Source: Anseranas semipalmata (lineage: Eukaryota; Chordata; Aves; Anseriformes; Anseranatidae). From it: a stretch of DNA of 64,000 nucleotides. The position numbers were made by a program, and so were the translations under genes. Positions within the stretch are counted from its first letter, which is position 1. The number at the start of each line of letters is the position of its first letter. Shown here piece after piece: positions 40,601 to 55,600 of this stretch. The notes below the pieces were generated by a model that saw nothing but the letters and a program-made list of their open reading frames with translations, was not told the DNA's origin and searched no databases. The DNA is taken from positions 199,768 to 263,767 of the forward strand of contig VXAA01005204.1 in assembly GCA_013399115.1 (NCBI GenBank). Reading direction: 5' to 3'.

Positions 40601-43600
40601 CTAGTCAGATTGGTACACGCAATCCTTTGTTCTATTTTCCACTGGGATGCTGTATAGGCTGCATTACTGGTTAGGCAGTTACAGCATGGTTTTCCCCTAC
40701 AAAACATCGAGAACATTGGCCAGAGTGGACCAGGGCATTGCTTGAGTCTCCTCCATTCTGTTTTCAGATGTTTGTTCTCTGAAGAAGCAAAAGCAAGTGA
40801 TGCCTATGTCCTCCAAAACACCAGCACAGCAGGAGTTATGCAAGTAGTCTTCAACAGCTGCTCCAGGGGAAAAGCCTCTTGCTCATTTCTCCCTACTTAT
40901 GAATACAGGCAGAGGCCATTAAAAGTCTGGGTCAAATAAATACTGCTTTATTCTTTTATGAACAACAATAAAAGATGGTTTAAGCTTAAGGCAGTGGACT
41001 ATAATGTGGAGCAGCTAACATGATTCCAGAATCAGACAAATAATTCTTGTATAATCTTGGATAACCCACATCTTTTTCTGTGCACCAGTATTCCGAATGT
41101 AAAAACGTGATGACAAAATTTATTTTTTTCCAACTGTATTGTCAAAATTCTTTCCTTAACTTTTAATCACTAATACAAGAGACTTGGATGATCTCACTGT
41201 TGTGTTGCTGAAGTACTAAGAGAGAGGGACAGAAAAACTGGGAAGACCTTTCACTAACATCATAAAGAAGTGTAGGTCTGATAGACCTGAAGTACCAGAG
41301 CATTTCCTTGGCAGAAAATATTATCTGAGGAAAACCTGCATGGGTCAAATTTGCAAAAGCAGTTCTTCACCATATATTATACTCTGTGCTCTTTCTGAGG
41401 AAAGGAAAACACAAAACTTGAATAAAGAGTACTGTGGGCATATTTACAGTTTTATTCATTTACAAGTCAATTCAATCACTTTGTCGTATTTGATTTTAGG
41501 AACCAAAATTTACCTTGAACTGTCTAAAGAAAAAAAAAAAAAGAAAAAAGAGATCCTTATAACGTGGGATCCTTATAACCGTATTCCTATTGGAAGCATC
41601 TGTTGACTTCAGAGCATTTTTCCAATTTTATCTAAGTATACAGGGCAGGGAGAGGTGTGAGGGAGAGTTTTATCTGTTATATGAGCATCTGTGGAATTAT
41701 AGGGAAATTATATGGGTTTTGTACAACCACCAAGACTACCCTATTTGCAGATGAATTCTGACAGGCAATTTCTATGATACTTGCAACCTAATGCCAGACG
41801 CTAGAATACTTTTAAATTGTCCTGACTATAATGAAAATAAAGAGCTCTGCTTTTATTTCAGGTCTATAGGGAAACTACTGCTGAAATTCGTTTCTGATGT
41901 TCATGCAAGAGCACGTCTCCCTGGCATAAAGGTACAGGAACTTTCTCTAACTGCTGATGGTTTCATCAAGTTTACAGCACTTGTAACGCAAGAAGGAGGT
42001 GGCAAAGGGCTGTATATCAAACATCGGTACCATCAGACAATGAACTGAACATACTGCACAGTGTTATTTGTAGATGCTGCCATGCAAGGTCTTCATGGAT
42101 CCACCTAACACAGAACCCAGAGCAAACCGTGTTTGCAGAGCACTGACTGGCTGTAAATCTGAGGAAATGGCCAAAGTTCTATAAGTATGTTTCTGCCACC
42201 ATCACCATGGTCTCATTTAGGTTTATGCTTTGACTGATGTTCTGTAGTCATGACTACTGCTCTTGAACAGCTGGGACATACAACAGGCAGTGGTACAGGC
42301 AAGCAGGAAATGGTTGTAAAGATATGAGTCAGTTGCAGATCAGCTGGCATTGAATCTGTGTTGTTCTAGCAGGTCACTGACAGACCTCTGTTTAACAGGA
42401 ATGAAAAAGAGTATTAGTTCATTCCTGTTCTGTAGGTGGAAAGTGTTGACCATCATCACTATGTTATATCACTGTGTAGCCTTTTTAGCCTGCTGTCCCT
42501 GTTCTTTCTCAAGATGGACAGCAATATCTTAATGGTCAACTATGTTGAACAATTCACAGAATCACAGAATCACAGAATATCCCAAGTTGGACGGGACCCA
42601 TAAGGATCATCGAGTCCAACTCCTGGCACTGCACAGGTCTACCCAAAATTTTAGACCATGTGACTAAGTGCACAGTCCAAACGCCTCTTAAATTCAGACA
42701 GGCTTGGTGCAGTGACTACTTCACTGGGGAGCCTGTTCCAGTGTGCAACCACCCTCTCAGTGAAGAACCTCTTCCTGATGTCCAACCTAAACCTCCCCTG
42801 CCTCAGCTTGACACCATTGCCGCGGGTTCTATCACTGGTGATTAAGGAGAATAGGTCGGCGCCTGGCCCTCCACTCCCCCTCGCAAGGAAGTTGTAGACT
42901 GCGATGAGCTCTCCCCTCAGCCTCCTCTTCTCCAGGCTGAACAGGCCAAGTGACCTCAGCCGCTCCTCATACGTCTTCCCCTCTAGGCCCTTCACCATCT
43001 TCGTCGCCCTCCTCTGGACACTCTCCAGCAGTTTTACATCCTTAATTGTCCAGGAGAAAAACTGCATGACTTCCCTTTATGCAAATAGTCATCAGTCATC
43101 AATGCCATTAATGCTACTTCTGCCAAGTGAGCTGATCCAGACTGAGCTAACTCTAAATTCACCGTCTTTCAACCTTTGTTTTCTATAAAATCCATACCTG
43201 CACAGTCACAAAACACAGGAAAATTGTGAGTAATGGAGAACAATATTCTGCTTGAGCCCTGAAGCTGATAGTCCTACAATATGGTAAGTTTATCTGCTGA
43301 TTCTATCATGCCTAGTAGATCTTCTAAGGGTCTATGAATCTCTGAGGTTGAATATGGTTATTACTTGCTGACAATTAACTGGGAGCACTATGAATGACTG
43401 CTTCCCTAATAACACTTTCTCGAAGAAACCTGGTTGCAATGTTCTTTATTGTAGCAGTAATTTGGAAAATATATCCTTGAACAATCCGGTGTAACTGGAC
43501 CTGCTCTGAGCAGGGAGTTGGACAAGATGGACTTCAGACATTCCCTCCTACTTCAGTTATTCTATGATGAAGACGTAATAACCCTGAAAGAACACAATCT

Positions 43601-46600
43601 GCTTGCACCTAGTGGCAAGACTGGAATCAATGTGAAAAACTAGCAAAGACACAAAAGAAGAGACAGTTTGTGGGCTTTTGCCCCAAGAACTTGTCACTAT
43701 GTATTTGAATATCTTCCAGTACAAGACACAGGAAGGTACCCTCTGCCCTTGCTGAGAACACAACAAAGAGCTTCTTTACCATTTAGGCTCTGATTATTTA
43801 TGAGAACAAACTCTGTTAGGTTGGCTCTATTGCCACCAAAAGATGAATGCATTCAAATGACTATCTGAAACACTTCCTCCTTGCTTTACAAACTCCATGA
43901 CTGTGGAGTTTACACTACTTTCCATCATCGACATTCAGGAAGTCTGTGATTACCACTGACAAATGCCCATACCTATATTTTTTAAATGCAGTATTTCACC
44001 ATATTGTTCAAGTACTACATAATCATTTGGGGCCACTAAGTATATATGAAGTTTCACATTTGGAATTTTACTGTCCTCTGAAATAAATACATGACCATCT
44101 TCTTTGTGATATTTCTTCAGTTAAGAGTCTTACACTAATTTATGCAGGTCCATTTAGAGCACTGTGATTCTGACTCTGTATACAGACAACAAGGTGTTAT
44201 CTACACTAGGGAAATTTTTAGAGAATTTCTTACACTTTTTAACACTGATTTGTCTCCAACACAGACAGCAATATTGAGGCTCCAAGAGGTGGAGGAAGGG
44301 ATATCCCTTACATATCAATGGATAATAAAAAACAGTTCTGAAAAACTTTCTATTTATTGTTTTAATTAATATAACTGAAATAATATTTAACAATTTTAAC
44401 TGAAGGTGGCACTGTTTTACAGTTTTAATATATTAATAACTTCCAAGAGTACATTTTAGGGTTCTTTAATGTAAGTGCTATGGATAAGAGTCTGAATTAA
44501 AGAACAACCCTGCACAGACAAAAACAGAGTGGGTTTGTTCCCATTTAAGTGGAATTTGAAGCCACTGAAAAGAAGAAAGAAAGGGTCTGGAAATAACAGA
44601 AATAAGGATAAATAATAATTCATCCTTTTAAATAATAATATATCATTTCCAGGTAATCCAAACATTAATATGAGCATCAGTGAATGAATAATTTTTCATG
44701 TCTTGTCTTGAGGAAGAACACCATAAAAGCTGTCATTTCTAAATTAGATAATATAAAAGAGGCAAGGAAATTTTCAAAATGAACAAATTGGGATTACCCT
44801 TTTCTGGACTGATCTAAGGATGTAAAAGGAAGGTAGCAAGTCAAGTTCTACTGAAAAATCAGAAAAGCTCTTCCTGGCACAAAACATGTAAAACAGGAAG
44901 AGGGAGGATGTGAAAATGAGGTAGGAGAAGAACCTGCATAGCTATCACAAGCATCAGTGCATATTCATCATTCTAATTACTTTTTTTTTTTTTTTTCATT
45001 TTTTATCTGAGAAAATTCTTCAGCTTTCTACTAAGGAATTATCCAATCAAGTAGATACTGTTTCAGATGTATTTAGCTGAGAGGTATTTGGAACTCAACA
45101 GACTCTTAGAAAGAAGTGCCATATAACACTGCCTCCAAATCAAATTTTACTTTTAATTTCTGTTATAGTTAAAAGACTACCAAGAGCTTGAGATAAAAAT
45201 TGTGTGCTATTTTATATTTCTTGACATTTTACACTCACGAATTTTGTTTTCTCAAATAGAAAACTGATCTTCTGAATTCTTTTGTGAGTAACGGTTACTT
45301 TGGGAATTAATAAAGCACTGCAGAAGGATAACTGCTGGACTCTAAAGATAAACTTGCTTTTATCAACATGTAAATAAAGATCCAAAGTAGAATATTGTTC
45401 TTATTTGAGACATACATTTAAGGACAACCAAAAGTCATTGTAGCTGACAGAATATACTTCAGCACAATGATATGGTTCAGAGAAGATTGTTGAACACAGA
45501 TGTTGGACTCGATGATCCTTGTGGGTCCCTTCCAACTCGGGATATTCCATGATTCTGTGAAGTGTCTTGAACCATTTGCTCAAGTGGCCTTAGAAAATCT
45601 GCCCAGAAAGAAAGTAACCAATTTCATGCTTAATAACAAAAGCATAAAGGACTGATTTCTGATGCCAGAATTCAGTGGGCAGGCTGGCTAACACTTTCTT
45701 TCAGAAAAAATGAGTTAGCTAGATCCATATTTAAACTACATTCTTTAATTCTCTCTCTCTGAAGAAGAACAATGTCGTTCTGAGTGTTTATTACACTAGC
45801 AACAAAGATTATTCTCTTGAAGCATGATGGAAGAAAAAATGATTGCCCTTAATCCCACATTACTGTGGGTAAACCAGGAGTTAGCCTACACCTTTGCTCC
45901 AGTCCTGTAAATCTTTTACCTTGTAATCTGGGGGTACTGACAGATATACTTTGGTTCCAGGAATCCCCTGGAATTTTCCTCAGTCAGAATCCCCTCAGTC
46001 TGAGGAAGGACATGGAGGTGTCACTACTGAGACTTTATTAACTGCATGACTTTCACATACATCTTGCAAGAGGGTGAGGAAGAAAACACAGCACCTTCCC
46101 ATGGTGACAGATCACTGGCCAGTGCAGTCTAAGGAAGGGAAAAGACCGTGTGAAATTGATCAATTCAGGGAGGAAGAACTATATGAAGGGAAACAATTTC
46201 TCAGGCTAATTTCTCCTCATCTAAAAGGACAAGTAATTTGAGCAAAAGTTACAGGCAGAAAGAAATAGTTAAAAAGAAAATCTTGTGAATGGTTTATGAG
46301 AAATGCATGAGAAAACATGCTGATTGGTAAATGCTGGTATGTTTGCCTAGGATTGAAAGAGCAATTTGAAACAATGTAACCACTTTCATATATTACTAAC
46401 ATATTATTCAAGGTTTAGATGAAATGTGGAAAGAAGATGGAACTTACAAGGCTATTTACTAAACTTATTTGTGAACAATGAATAGTAAGAACGGCCATAT
46501 AATTAAAAAATGTAATTCCAGAAGAGGAACTGTGGTTTAAATCTGTTCTAACAATCTTGTGGTGAAAATGGTTGTCTACGTATTTATGTGTATATTAAAG

Positions 46601-49600
46601 TTGAAACTTATTTTCTCTATACTTCTGGCTTAATTGTCTTAGTGAAATAATTTTTTTTTCTGAGATATGGCTGAAAGAGACAATTGCTTTTTTGGATTAT
46701 TAGGGTCCTGCCATGTCTAGTCTGACAGCTAACATGCTTAACTTTTAGTTTTTTTAAAAAAATAATTCTTGTAGAGTTCTACTTCTACATTCTTCTCTAT
46801 TTTATAGGAAAAATGCAAACTCAACTAAACAGGAATCAGTATGAGGCAAAAAACTGGACCAGCTCTTTGACAGAGCTCTGAGTTTTCCTATGTGTAATTA
46901 CTTAAATTGCCACTGGAATACAGATACAACATAGGAGGAACATCATGCAAACGAATAACTTATGACATAATTCATCCTCATCAAAAACAGCACACAGCAA
47001 CAATAATTTGTGGAACTTTTTTAATGGTCTATGATATGAGGCAGACAGGCGACTGCATAAGAAGCAACTATGAAAAATCAGCAGATGGGGCCTTACACAG
47101 TGTTGACTGATGCAGCTCCATTGATATTTCAGTGAAGACTGTGCAGGGATATAAAGAGATACCTTCCTGTACAACACTATTTATGTGCACTTAGAGACTG
47201 AGTAAAAAGAAAATAAGTAGATTTTAGTACTATTTCCAATTCACCAAAACTCCTAAGTGATAAATAGAAAGAAAAAATAGATTTTAGTGCTGTTTCCAGA
47301 TTGCTGATATTATTATCAGTACTAAAGACCTATTTTTTGACTCAAGAATTTTAAACAAAGCTCTGAATTAACTTCCACTGGCAGACTCCCCAGTGCTGCT
47401 ACTGTCTTCCAGAAATGCCTGTATTTACTTCTGTCAGCTCCTTTTCAAGGCAATGGGTGAGTGGAGATGTAATTAAAATCATCACTGAAAAATGTCTGAC
47501 TGCAGAGGCGATCATGAAACAACAGAACTACACGATAAGCTGTCAGTATCCTAGGGTCTCAAGGAAGAGCCCATGACCAAAGCTCCATCCTTGCTAATGG
47601 TTGGCTTTTCACTTGAAGATTACTATCTGTATTTTAAAAAGAATACACTCTTCTTTCTGAGAGAAGACACTGATGTTACCACTCTGGCTGAGCAGTACTT
47701 GTGAATAGACCAAAGAGTGCAATATGTCTTATGGGCTATTCTTGCTCTCTTTCTCTGGTTCACGTTGCTCTTGGAGCAGCTAAGTGAATGAATGACTTTA
47801 ACCCTTTTTGCAAAAAGATGAGATAATGCCCTGCTGCCACGTGATCACCTGATAATACTGATAGGCAGAGAGAGGGAGGAAAATGAAGGGGGAAGATGAT
47901 GGGCAGGAGGAGAGGAAGTGCATTGAGCACAGAATGAAGGGAGCAAGAATGAGAGTGGTGAACAGTGGGAGGAGAATGGTGCAGACAATGGTGAGAAGAC
48001 TGGGAAAAAGAATGGCTTAGAAGTATGGTGAGAAGAACACTGGGAAAGACTTGGCAGGGTGAGGTGATGACAGGGAGAGGAATGGGAGGAAGGAATAGTG
48101 GGGAGGAAATGTGGGCTAGAAGGGGAAATATTTGGGGAAAGAAGGGAGGAAAGAGGGAAGAAAGGGGAGGAAAGAGGGGAGGAAAAAGATGGAAGTCTAG
48201 GGGTGAGAATAGGAGGGAGAATGGGGGGAAAAACTGGAGGACAGCAGGGACAAAGCAGGGGGAGAAAGGTATGGAATAGAGGATGGATTGGGCATGAGGA
48301 CAGGAGGGAGGACAGGGGCCAAGGACATAGGCAAGGGGTGGCAAAGACAGAGGGTGTAAAGGGAGAGGATGGGGGAGGCCAGGGAGAGGATGGGACAGAA
48401 AGAACTGAGGTGGTGGGGAGAGGACTGGGGGTCCTCTCTCTTTCCACTTATTCCCTGCCTCTTTGCTTGCAGCAGTTGCACAATCACTGCTGTGCCTTGT
48501 GGGGGCAACAACACTGCGAGAATGTATGGTAAGGAAAGCTTCACTTCCCTTTATTGTCAAGGGCAGTGGCACAGGGCTATGATGACCTGGTCTTTAATGA
48601 TTCTGGCAGAAGAACTAGCTCTTATAAATTTCAACTTAGTTACGCACCTTGGAAATTTACAATTCTCTGAAAGGAAATATAGCAATGAAAGTTGCCAAAG
48701 TATAGCACAGTTCCTAAAGCCTTCTATCATCCCACAAATTCCAGGTCTGCCATTTCTGTTTTAAAAGTCTTTGATTCAACAACATTAACAAAAATTCAAT
48801 TAAAGCATCAGATGAAAGCACAATAAACTTTTCATAGCTCAACAAAAATGCTCCTCTCACCAATTCATTTCTCCTCCATCAGGAAGAGAAAAACAAAAAG
48901 GGATTAATCTGATTTACAGAGTGAAAAACAACACTGAATGCACTTTTTGTTGGGGGGAGTGAGGGAGGGGGGAAGGTCCCCAGCTGGTTCTCATCTATAT
49001 GCCATGATTCTTCATTTAGTTTACACTATTAAACTCAAAAACTCTGCTTTAATCTTAAATATTACAGTATGCCGTAGAGTGGATTCTATCATGTAGCATC
49101 CTTGATACAGTTTCAGACTCTGGCAAAACATCATCCCTCAAACTGGTCGTGGCCATATGGGTAGTAAATGTATCCAACATTTTTTCATTGGCGCCTACAT
49201 TATTACATCTTGTCACCAATGGTTTCTCGGGTTTTCAAGTAAATTGTTGCATATACTGTGGTTTGGAGCTGCTGAGATGAAGCCCTACATTTATCTGTAT
49301 ACAGCCAAATCCTTTTTTGGAACTTTTTTTTCCTTCTAATGAACTAACATCTGTTGAAAAAAAAAAGTCATGTTTCCAGAAAGCTGTACAAAAATGAGAG
49401 AAAACAAAACAACAGAACACTGCCAAGAAGCAATTGTTGCCAAGTTGTGCATGATAAAAAGCAGCCTAGAAAATGATGGGTGGACAGAAGTGGGGATCAT
49501 ACCTGATCTGTCTTCATTTTGTGAATCACACCTTCTGCATAATTCTGGAATGGTCTTGAGAGAAGTTATAGAATACTGCAAAAAAAGTAAAATATGTATA

Positions 49601-52600
49601 TGAAGTAATTCGTTTAAAAAGATAAAAAGTAAGACTTTCTAAGAGGTCCTGATGTCATTGGTATTGTCTAGATCTACCAAGCTGAGGGTACCTTGGGCAG
49701 TCTGACGGCGTTCTCAGTTTGCATGAAAAAAGCAGATGGTGTCTGCTTTTGTGTCCCACCTCAAGAGATCTCAAGCAGATTTTCAAAACCACAGCAAAAC
49801 ATTTCCCCACCTCAGAGTCCTCCTTCCTGTACGTCACCATTATTCAAGTCACAAATATACTTTAAGCATTCTTTCCATGGGATGCACAGGTACATTAAAA
49901 GTGAGAATAAATCTAAACTTCACAGTAAAGATCTAGGGTCTCACTATTCCCACCTAGGCATGTATTATAGCATTTATATTGCAAGATACTTCACAATTAA
50001 CAATTAGAATTTAAGTTTTCACAAAGCAACATGTAAAATTAATGAAGAATATTTACACCTTAGAGATCTGTTTTCAGAGAGGGATGCATGTACATGCATA
50101 TATCAGACCACGTGCTCATTTCTGTAACTCAGACTTTATTAACAATCTTGCATTATTACTTTGATGTGACAGGATATGCCTGACAGTGATCAGTATGCTT
50201 TTCTCTGAATTCAGCATTAAAAGGGAGAAAACCAAGGATGGCATATATATCTTGCTAGAATCTTTTTTTTTTTTTTTTTAATAAACTTGTGGAATACCCT
50301 CGATAATACACATGATCCAGAGTTATAAAACTACAAATTCTGACATACAGGAATTAAGTTACTGATATGAAGCCTTCCTTAACCTAATGCTTAAATGTTA
50401 CAGGAACCTTCACTTAAACAAATGAAAATCATTATGCCTGTGATAGATCAATGGCTTTACCCATATAAAAAAAAAAAAACTATTAAAAGCAGTATTTTGG
50501 AAACTAAGACAGAAAAAAGCACTTAGAATAAGCACAACTGAAAAAATTTAAAGAATATATAAACACCATATGTTTTCAAAGAAACAGATATTTTTTGCTG
50601 GTATGCGATTGACCAATGAAGCAAAACAATTACATAAACAACTACAACCCCATCAGCTTTCCTCGCAAAATATAAATGGTCATACATTGTCCTAGATTTT
50701 GCTGACAGTTCGTCATTCAGGGTTTGATTTGCTTCTAATGCACAGCTGGCAATCCACTTCAAAATAATCTACAGTCAACCTCGTTATCAATTGCAGAAGT
50801 TATTTACTTCTCTGGTGCAAGTTTAAAACTGTTGCTCAATTGATTGTAGTTACCTTACTAAGCCTCAAAAACCTCCCATCCCTCACTTTTTCCTTTGCTG
50901 GCCTGATTCAGAGATGTATTGATAAACCTCAGCTACAACAAGAATCTCTCATAAGTATTCCCAGGATGAACACTGAACTTATTAATTAAAATGTGTAGCA
51001 GAGCTACCCAGTGACTCCAATCCCCATTAAAGAAGGGGTTGACTATAAGGCTGTGAGTGCTCCAGGATCTGACAACTTAAAGCAACAAACAGCAGAAGAA
51101 ATGAGACAGGGAGAAAGATGCTACTAAGTACAAATTAATACAAGTTAAACACACACATGCACAAACACCATGTGCTTTGCTTCACTGTAGTTATTGTTTA
51201 ATAAAGATTGAGCTGTTAAGCTATACATCTTGCTATTTCAGCACAAAGATTCAGAAGGCAATGTTGAACTGGTCTAGTATGATTCTTAAGAGAATCCAAG
51301 GAACATGTCTCCAAGGAATATGGTAGCTTCATAAGACCAGCTGGTGCAGTTTAAACTATTACACAGTTTGTAATTCAATTAGAATGAGACCTTTTGTATT
51401 CCATTGCTATATGTTTTGTCAGGCACCCTCAAAAAAAAAAGAAAGCCTCTTCTCCTTCTGTCTTTTTTTTTTCCTGTTCTTTCCTGGAAGAACAAATTTC
51501 TTTCTGCTTCAACATTGCACTAAAACGTATTCAATTACCATGACCCTCCCCAACACCAAAAATTCATTTAATGTTATAAATTCGATTACGTATTTTAATC
51601 ACATTGGTTTGTTTTCATTAACAGATTTCCTCCCACTCACCTCTGTCCTCACAAAGACTTTTGCACACTTACATTTCTGCCATCTGTATTCTCTACAAAG
51701 TGGAAAACTGGCTTTCAGTCCAGCAAGCAACTGAAACTGCTCTTTAAAATGTACCCTTCCCAACCATAAGCAAGATGCATTGCCAGCTCTCCCCTCTATA
51801 ACTACTTTCTCACATACTCTAGTTCCAGCTCTGATCTAACAGTAAAGTTCGTTAGCTTTTCTTCAATCCAAAATTTCAAGGATTTGAAAATTTCAGAGTG
51901 ACAGCAAAAGAGGGTGAGACTGCAGCTCTGCCCCAGAACATCACTTAGATTCACTACCTATTCAATGGTATTTAAAGTTCATTATTTCCCACTTCTCATT
52001 CTACAATCTTAAGTTGTTTTACATACAAAATTAAGCCCCATTTCTCACAGTTCCCCATCAGAGTAACCTAGTCAACCAAGAGCTGAGGGCCATGACCAAA
52101 GGCAGAGGTGACAGTGTGAGAGGTAAGCATGTCAGACTGCTTTGTTAGTCAATGTATCTGTGCTCTTTGCTATTTAACAAAAGCATGTTGTGGTTGACAA
52201 TGAAATTCAGTAACAGGCTTCTTCCCAGGAGAATGCAGGAGAAGGCCTTTTTGATTGCTGTGTAAGGGCTGTTTAATTTTCCCCTGCTTTTAAGGCATGC
52301 CTGTGGCCAACCTGATATAGTTAATTTCAGTAAACCCTTAAGAACTTTGTAAGATGAAGAAACAGAATGAACAGCAAAAAAGGACAAGAGTCAGTAACAA
52401 CTATTCCATGTGAATGTAAGATATTCCCAATTATCTTCAACACATACTACCAATTTAGGGGAAAACAGAACCTCCCTGATCATACAAACATTTGTAAGTC
52501 ATGTAAAACTGGACTACAGAATTGGAATGAATGAAAAATGTCAACATTTTAAATTTGACCTGCTTCTCAAATGTTAATGCAATGAATTTTAAACACAAGA

Positions 52601-55600
52601 CATGAGAAAGAAAACTTCAATCTCTAGCAAGGCTGTTCTGGCTGTGCAACTTGTCTGCCACTTGTAGACTCACATATCTGAGGAGTATCAGAAAGAAGAA
52701 ACACTGGATCACGAGTTGTAGCACAGAAATGTATGTACAAAAGTTAAAAAAAAAAATAAAAAGTGAAAACAACATTTTAAGTTTATGTTGTGAAGAACAC
52801 CTTTAATGTCTCCTGAAATGGAGTCAAATGGCAAAGTTGGACGCACATTGTGACTCCCAAACCATGTCATCAGAACCATGATAACCCTAGAGTTCTAAGG
52901 ACCTTCCAGTACCTGAAGGGAGCGTATAAACAGGAGGGGGAACGCCTGTTTACACGTGTTGATAGTGATAGGACAAGGGGGAATGGTTACAAACTAAGAC
53001 AGGGGAGATTTAGGTTAGATATTAGGAGGAAGTTTTTCACTCAGAGAGTGGTGAGGCACTGGAACGGGTTGCCCAGAGAGGCTGTGGATGCCCCATCCCT
53101 GGAGGCATTCAAGGCCAGGCTGGATGTGGCGCTGGGCAGCCTGCTCTAGTAGTTGGCAACCCTGCCCAGAGCAGGGGGGTTGAAACCAGATGATCTTTAA
53201 GGTCCTTTTCAACCCAGGCCATTCTATGATTCTATGATTCTATGACCATTTCCTGCTGCAGCTGGAGTCTGTACCAAAACTCATCTAATTTACTTCCACT
53301 GTATCAAGACCCTAGTGATTATGTCCTCATCTGAAATTCACAGCTTCTTGTTTTCATTTAGATATAATAAAGGAATGTGTAACTAATTTGTTTCCAGGTG
53401 TTGTTACTACTGTACACCATCCAACAGCCTCATTTCAGTTTATTTGCTACAGTGGAAAATAAACCACTTCATTAATATTCAAACCCCCTTAAATTAATAC
53501 CTTTATATTACATTTGCTTAATCATTTATAACTGTACAACACTACCCTTTTTCCTAGACGCTTATTTGGGAGTAGCTAGCTACATCCAGAACAAGTAAAG
53601 CAACAATATTTGGCCTGATGAACATTCTTCTCAATAGTAGCATTAACTTAAACAGCTCCAAAGCAAAAGAAAAAAAAAGAAGGAAAAAGATTAGTGTGGA
53701 ACTATGCCTGTAAGAAACAACCCCCCTGCAAAAAGCTTCTTACTTAATGGCTGTGATCAGCATCTTTGGAGCATTAGTTCGGTTATTTGGGCTGTATATT
53801 GTTTATATAATTTTATACAGACATTTCATGTTTTTCTTCCTTTAATTTTCAAGGATACTTATATTGACGCTAACTCTGTTTAAGGTACAAAATGCCTGTC
53901 TGAATCCAATAATTTCTATGAACATTTTAGTTGCTACCTGCGCTTTTTTAATTCTGAAGAGAGTGGAAAAAAGACAATTATAAAGGAGTTAATCACACGG
54001 GTGGGAAACAAATCAGCCCATTGCAGTTAGTGACTGCACCTGCAAGGCCATGTAGGACTCTCCATGCTGAGCCCTGAAGTCCTGATCGCCAGGTAGGGGA
54101 AATCTGGCTGTGCATCACCTGTCCACCTTTTGTGGAAGCCTGAGGGGTGCACCAACTCTTGGCCATTCATGGCCAAGGTGGGGCTACAGCAGGCTCAGGT
54201 GCCTTGCACCTGGTAAATGGGGGGCCAGGAGATAGGCCATACTTCTGACCATACATAGTTTACAGCTGCCCTGCCAAGCAAGGATATAAGTGAAGTTTTT
54301 CAAGGTGTTTCAAAATACATGGCAATTAAGCAGCTTCTTCATTGTGTTTTAACTCACTCACTGTTTTCACTGCTTTCACATTTAACAAACTTTAGCCCAG
54401 TCCTGCACTGGCACCACAAAGCCAAGCTTTTTTTCTTACAGAGCTATTTGAATGATCAGAGCAATAATCTACAAATTCAGCTTCAAGTAGCTTACAAATA
54501 TCTAGCATCAGGAGCTCTAGTTATATATAGTATGTATGATCATTTGGTATTATTTCTGTAAACCAAAAAATAATTATAATAGTTTCAATTTGTATAATTT
54601 GACAGTGCAATAGAAATTCTGCCTTTTAATTAAAGGATGAGGAAAACTTGAAGTAGCCATAACAATAGTAAACAGCTTAGAAGCAGGGATAAATTTACAG
54701 GCAAAATCAAGAGTAGTAAAGGGAAAAAGGGAAAGTTTAAGACATACTGTAATTTAATACAACTTAAAGGTCTTAACTTTTTTTTTTTACTTCTTTTTTT
54801 GTGAATAGCTATTCACGAAGTAATAAATGAAAATAGTCAGTTTGGTTCTTAATGTCACCATGAACAGAATATTATTTTTGTTTAATGTAAGCAAGAGTCC
54901 CATAAATCTATTCGGTTGTCTAAACTACAGTCAAATACACTATATGAGATGGATCTGCAAATGGTATCATCTTAGTTTTCAAAATAAACATCTTATTTTG
55001 GAGAAATGTACAGTTTCATTTACTTACGTACAAACACAATGTTAATCAAAAGAACAAAACAGGAACACTTATATATCCATTTGCCTTTTAAAACAAATCC
55101 TAGCCTATTTTCTATGTCTATTACATTCTGATCATTTTTGCTGAAATGGTCTAGAAGGACCGCTGCTAACACAGTGGCTTTCTAACTCAGGTACTTCTAC
55201 AAGTGAGTCACTTTAGCAGCTTTCTTGCTGCCATTGTTTTTAGACAGTACTTTTCTGCACTGGATTAAAACCAGAGGGCTTAAAGGAGCAATTTAAACTG
55301 CTAACTCCACTACTGTGCAGCTGCTCCTTCCATGGCAGGCTAATGGTGAAGTGTGAAGGTCAGGTATCTCTAAATTGTAGAGTAAGAGACGAGTGGAGCA
55401 CTAGAATAACCAGGAATTCTCTTATTAACCTGGCTTCTGGCAACAAATCCTTTGTTCCCCTACCTGCTAAAGTGGGAGTAAAACCACTACCTCTATAACT
55501 TGTGCTGGTTTTTAATTCAAGGTTCAGCATCCAATGAGAGAACAGCATATTAAAGCAGCAGCCTGATCTGTTCAGTGGAAAAGTGAGTAACCTAACCCAG

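Larger units (their letters stand above)
35748..49502 (-). other. SNCAIP: SNCAIP intron between coding exons 2 and 3
   Basis: The longest intron (13,755 bp) and the main store of repeats: the CR1/LTR nest at 36285-39190, CR1 pieces at 42555-43068, 43487-43568 and 45498-45560, and a purine-rich tract at 47860-48435. The remainder (39191-42554 and 45561-47859) is AT-rich without recognisable content. Confidence 0.8.

Noticed and set aside
42651..43067. Open frame of 138 codons (minus) as a host gene
   Set aside because: It is the C-terminal end of CR1 ORF2 and is annotated as part of the transposon.
47760..48572. Open frame of 270 codons (minus), with a second of 200 codons, in the purine-rich tract
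   Set aside because: The frames are Pro/Ser/Phe/Leu-rich low-complexity translation of a pyrimidine strand, open in several frames at once. They reflect composition, not coding.
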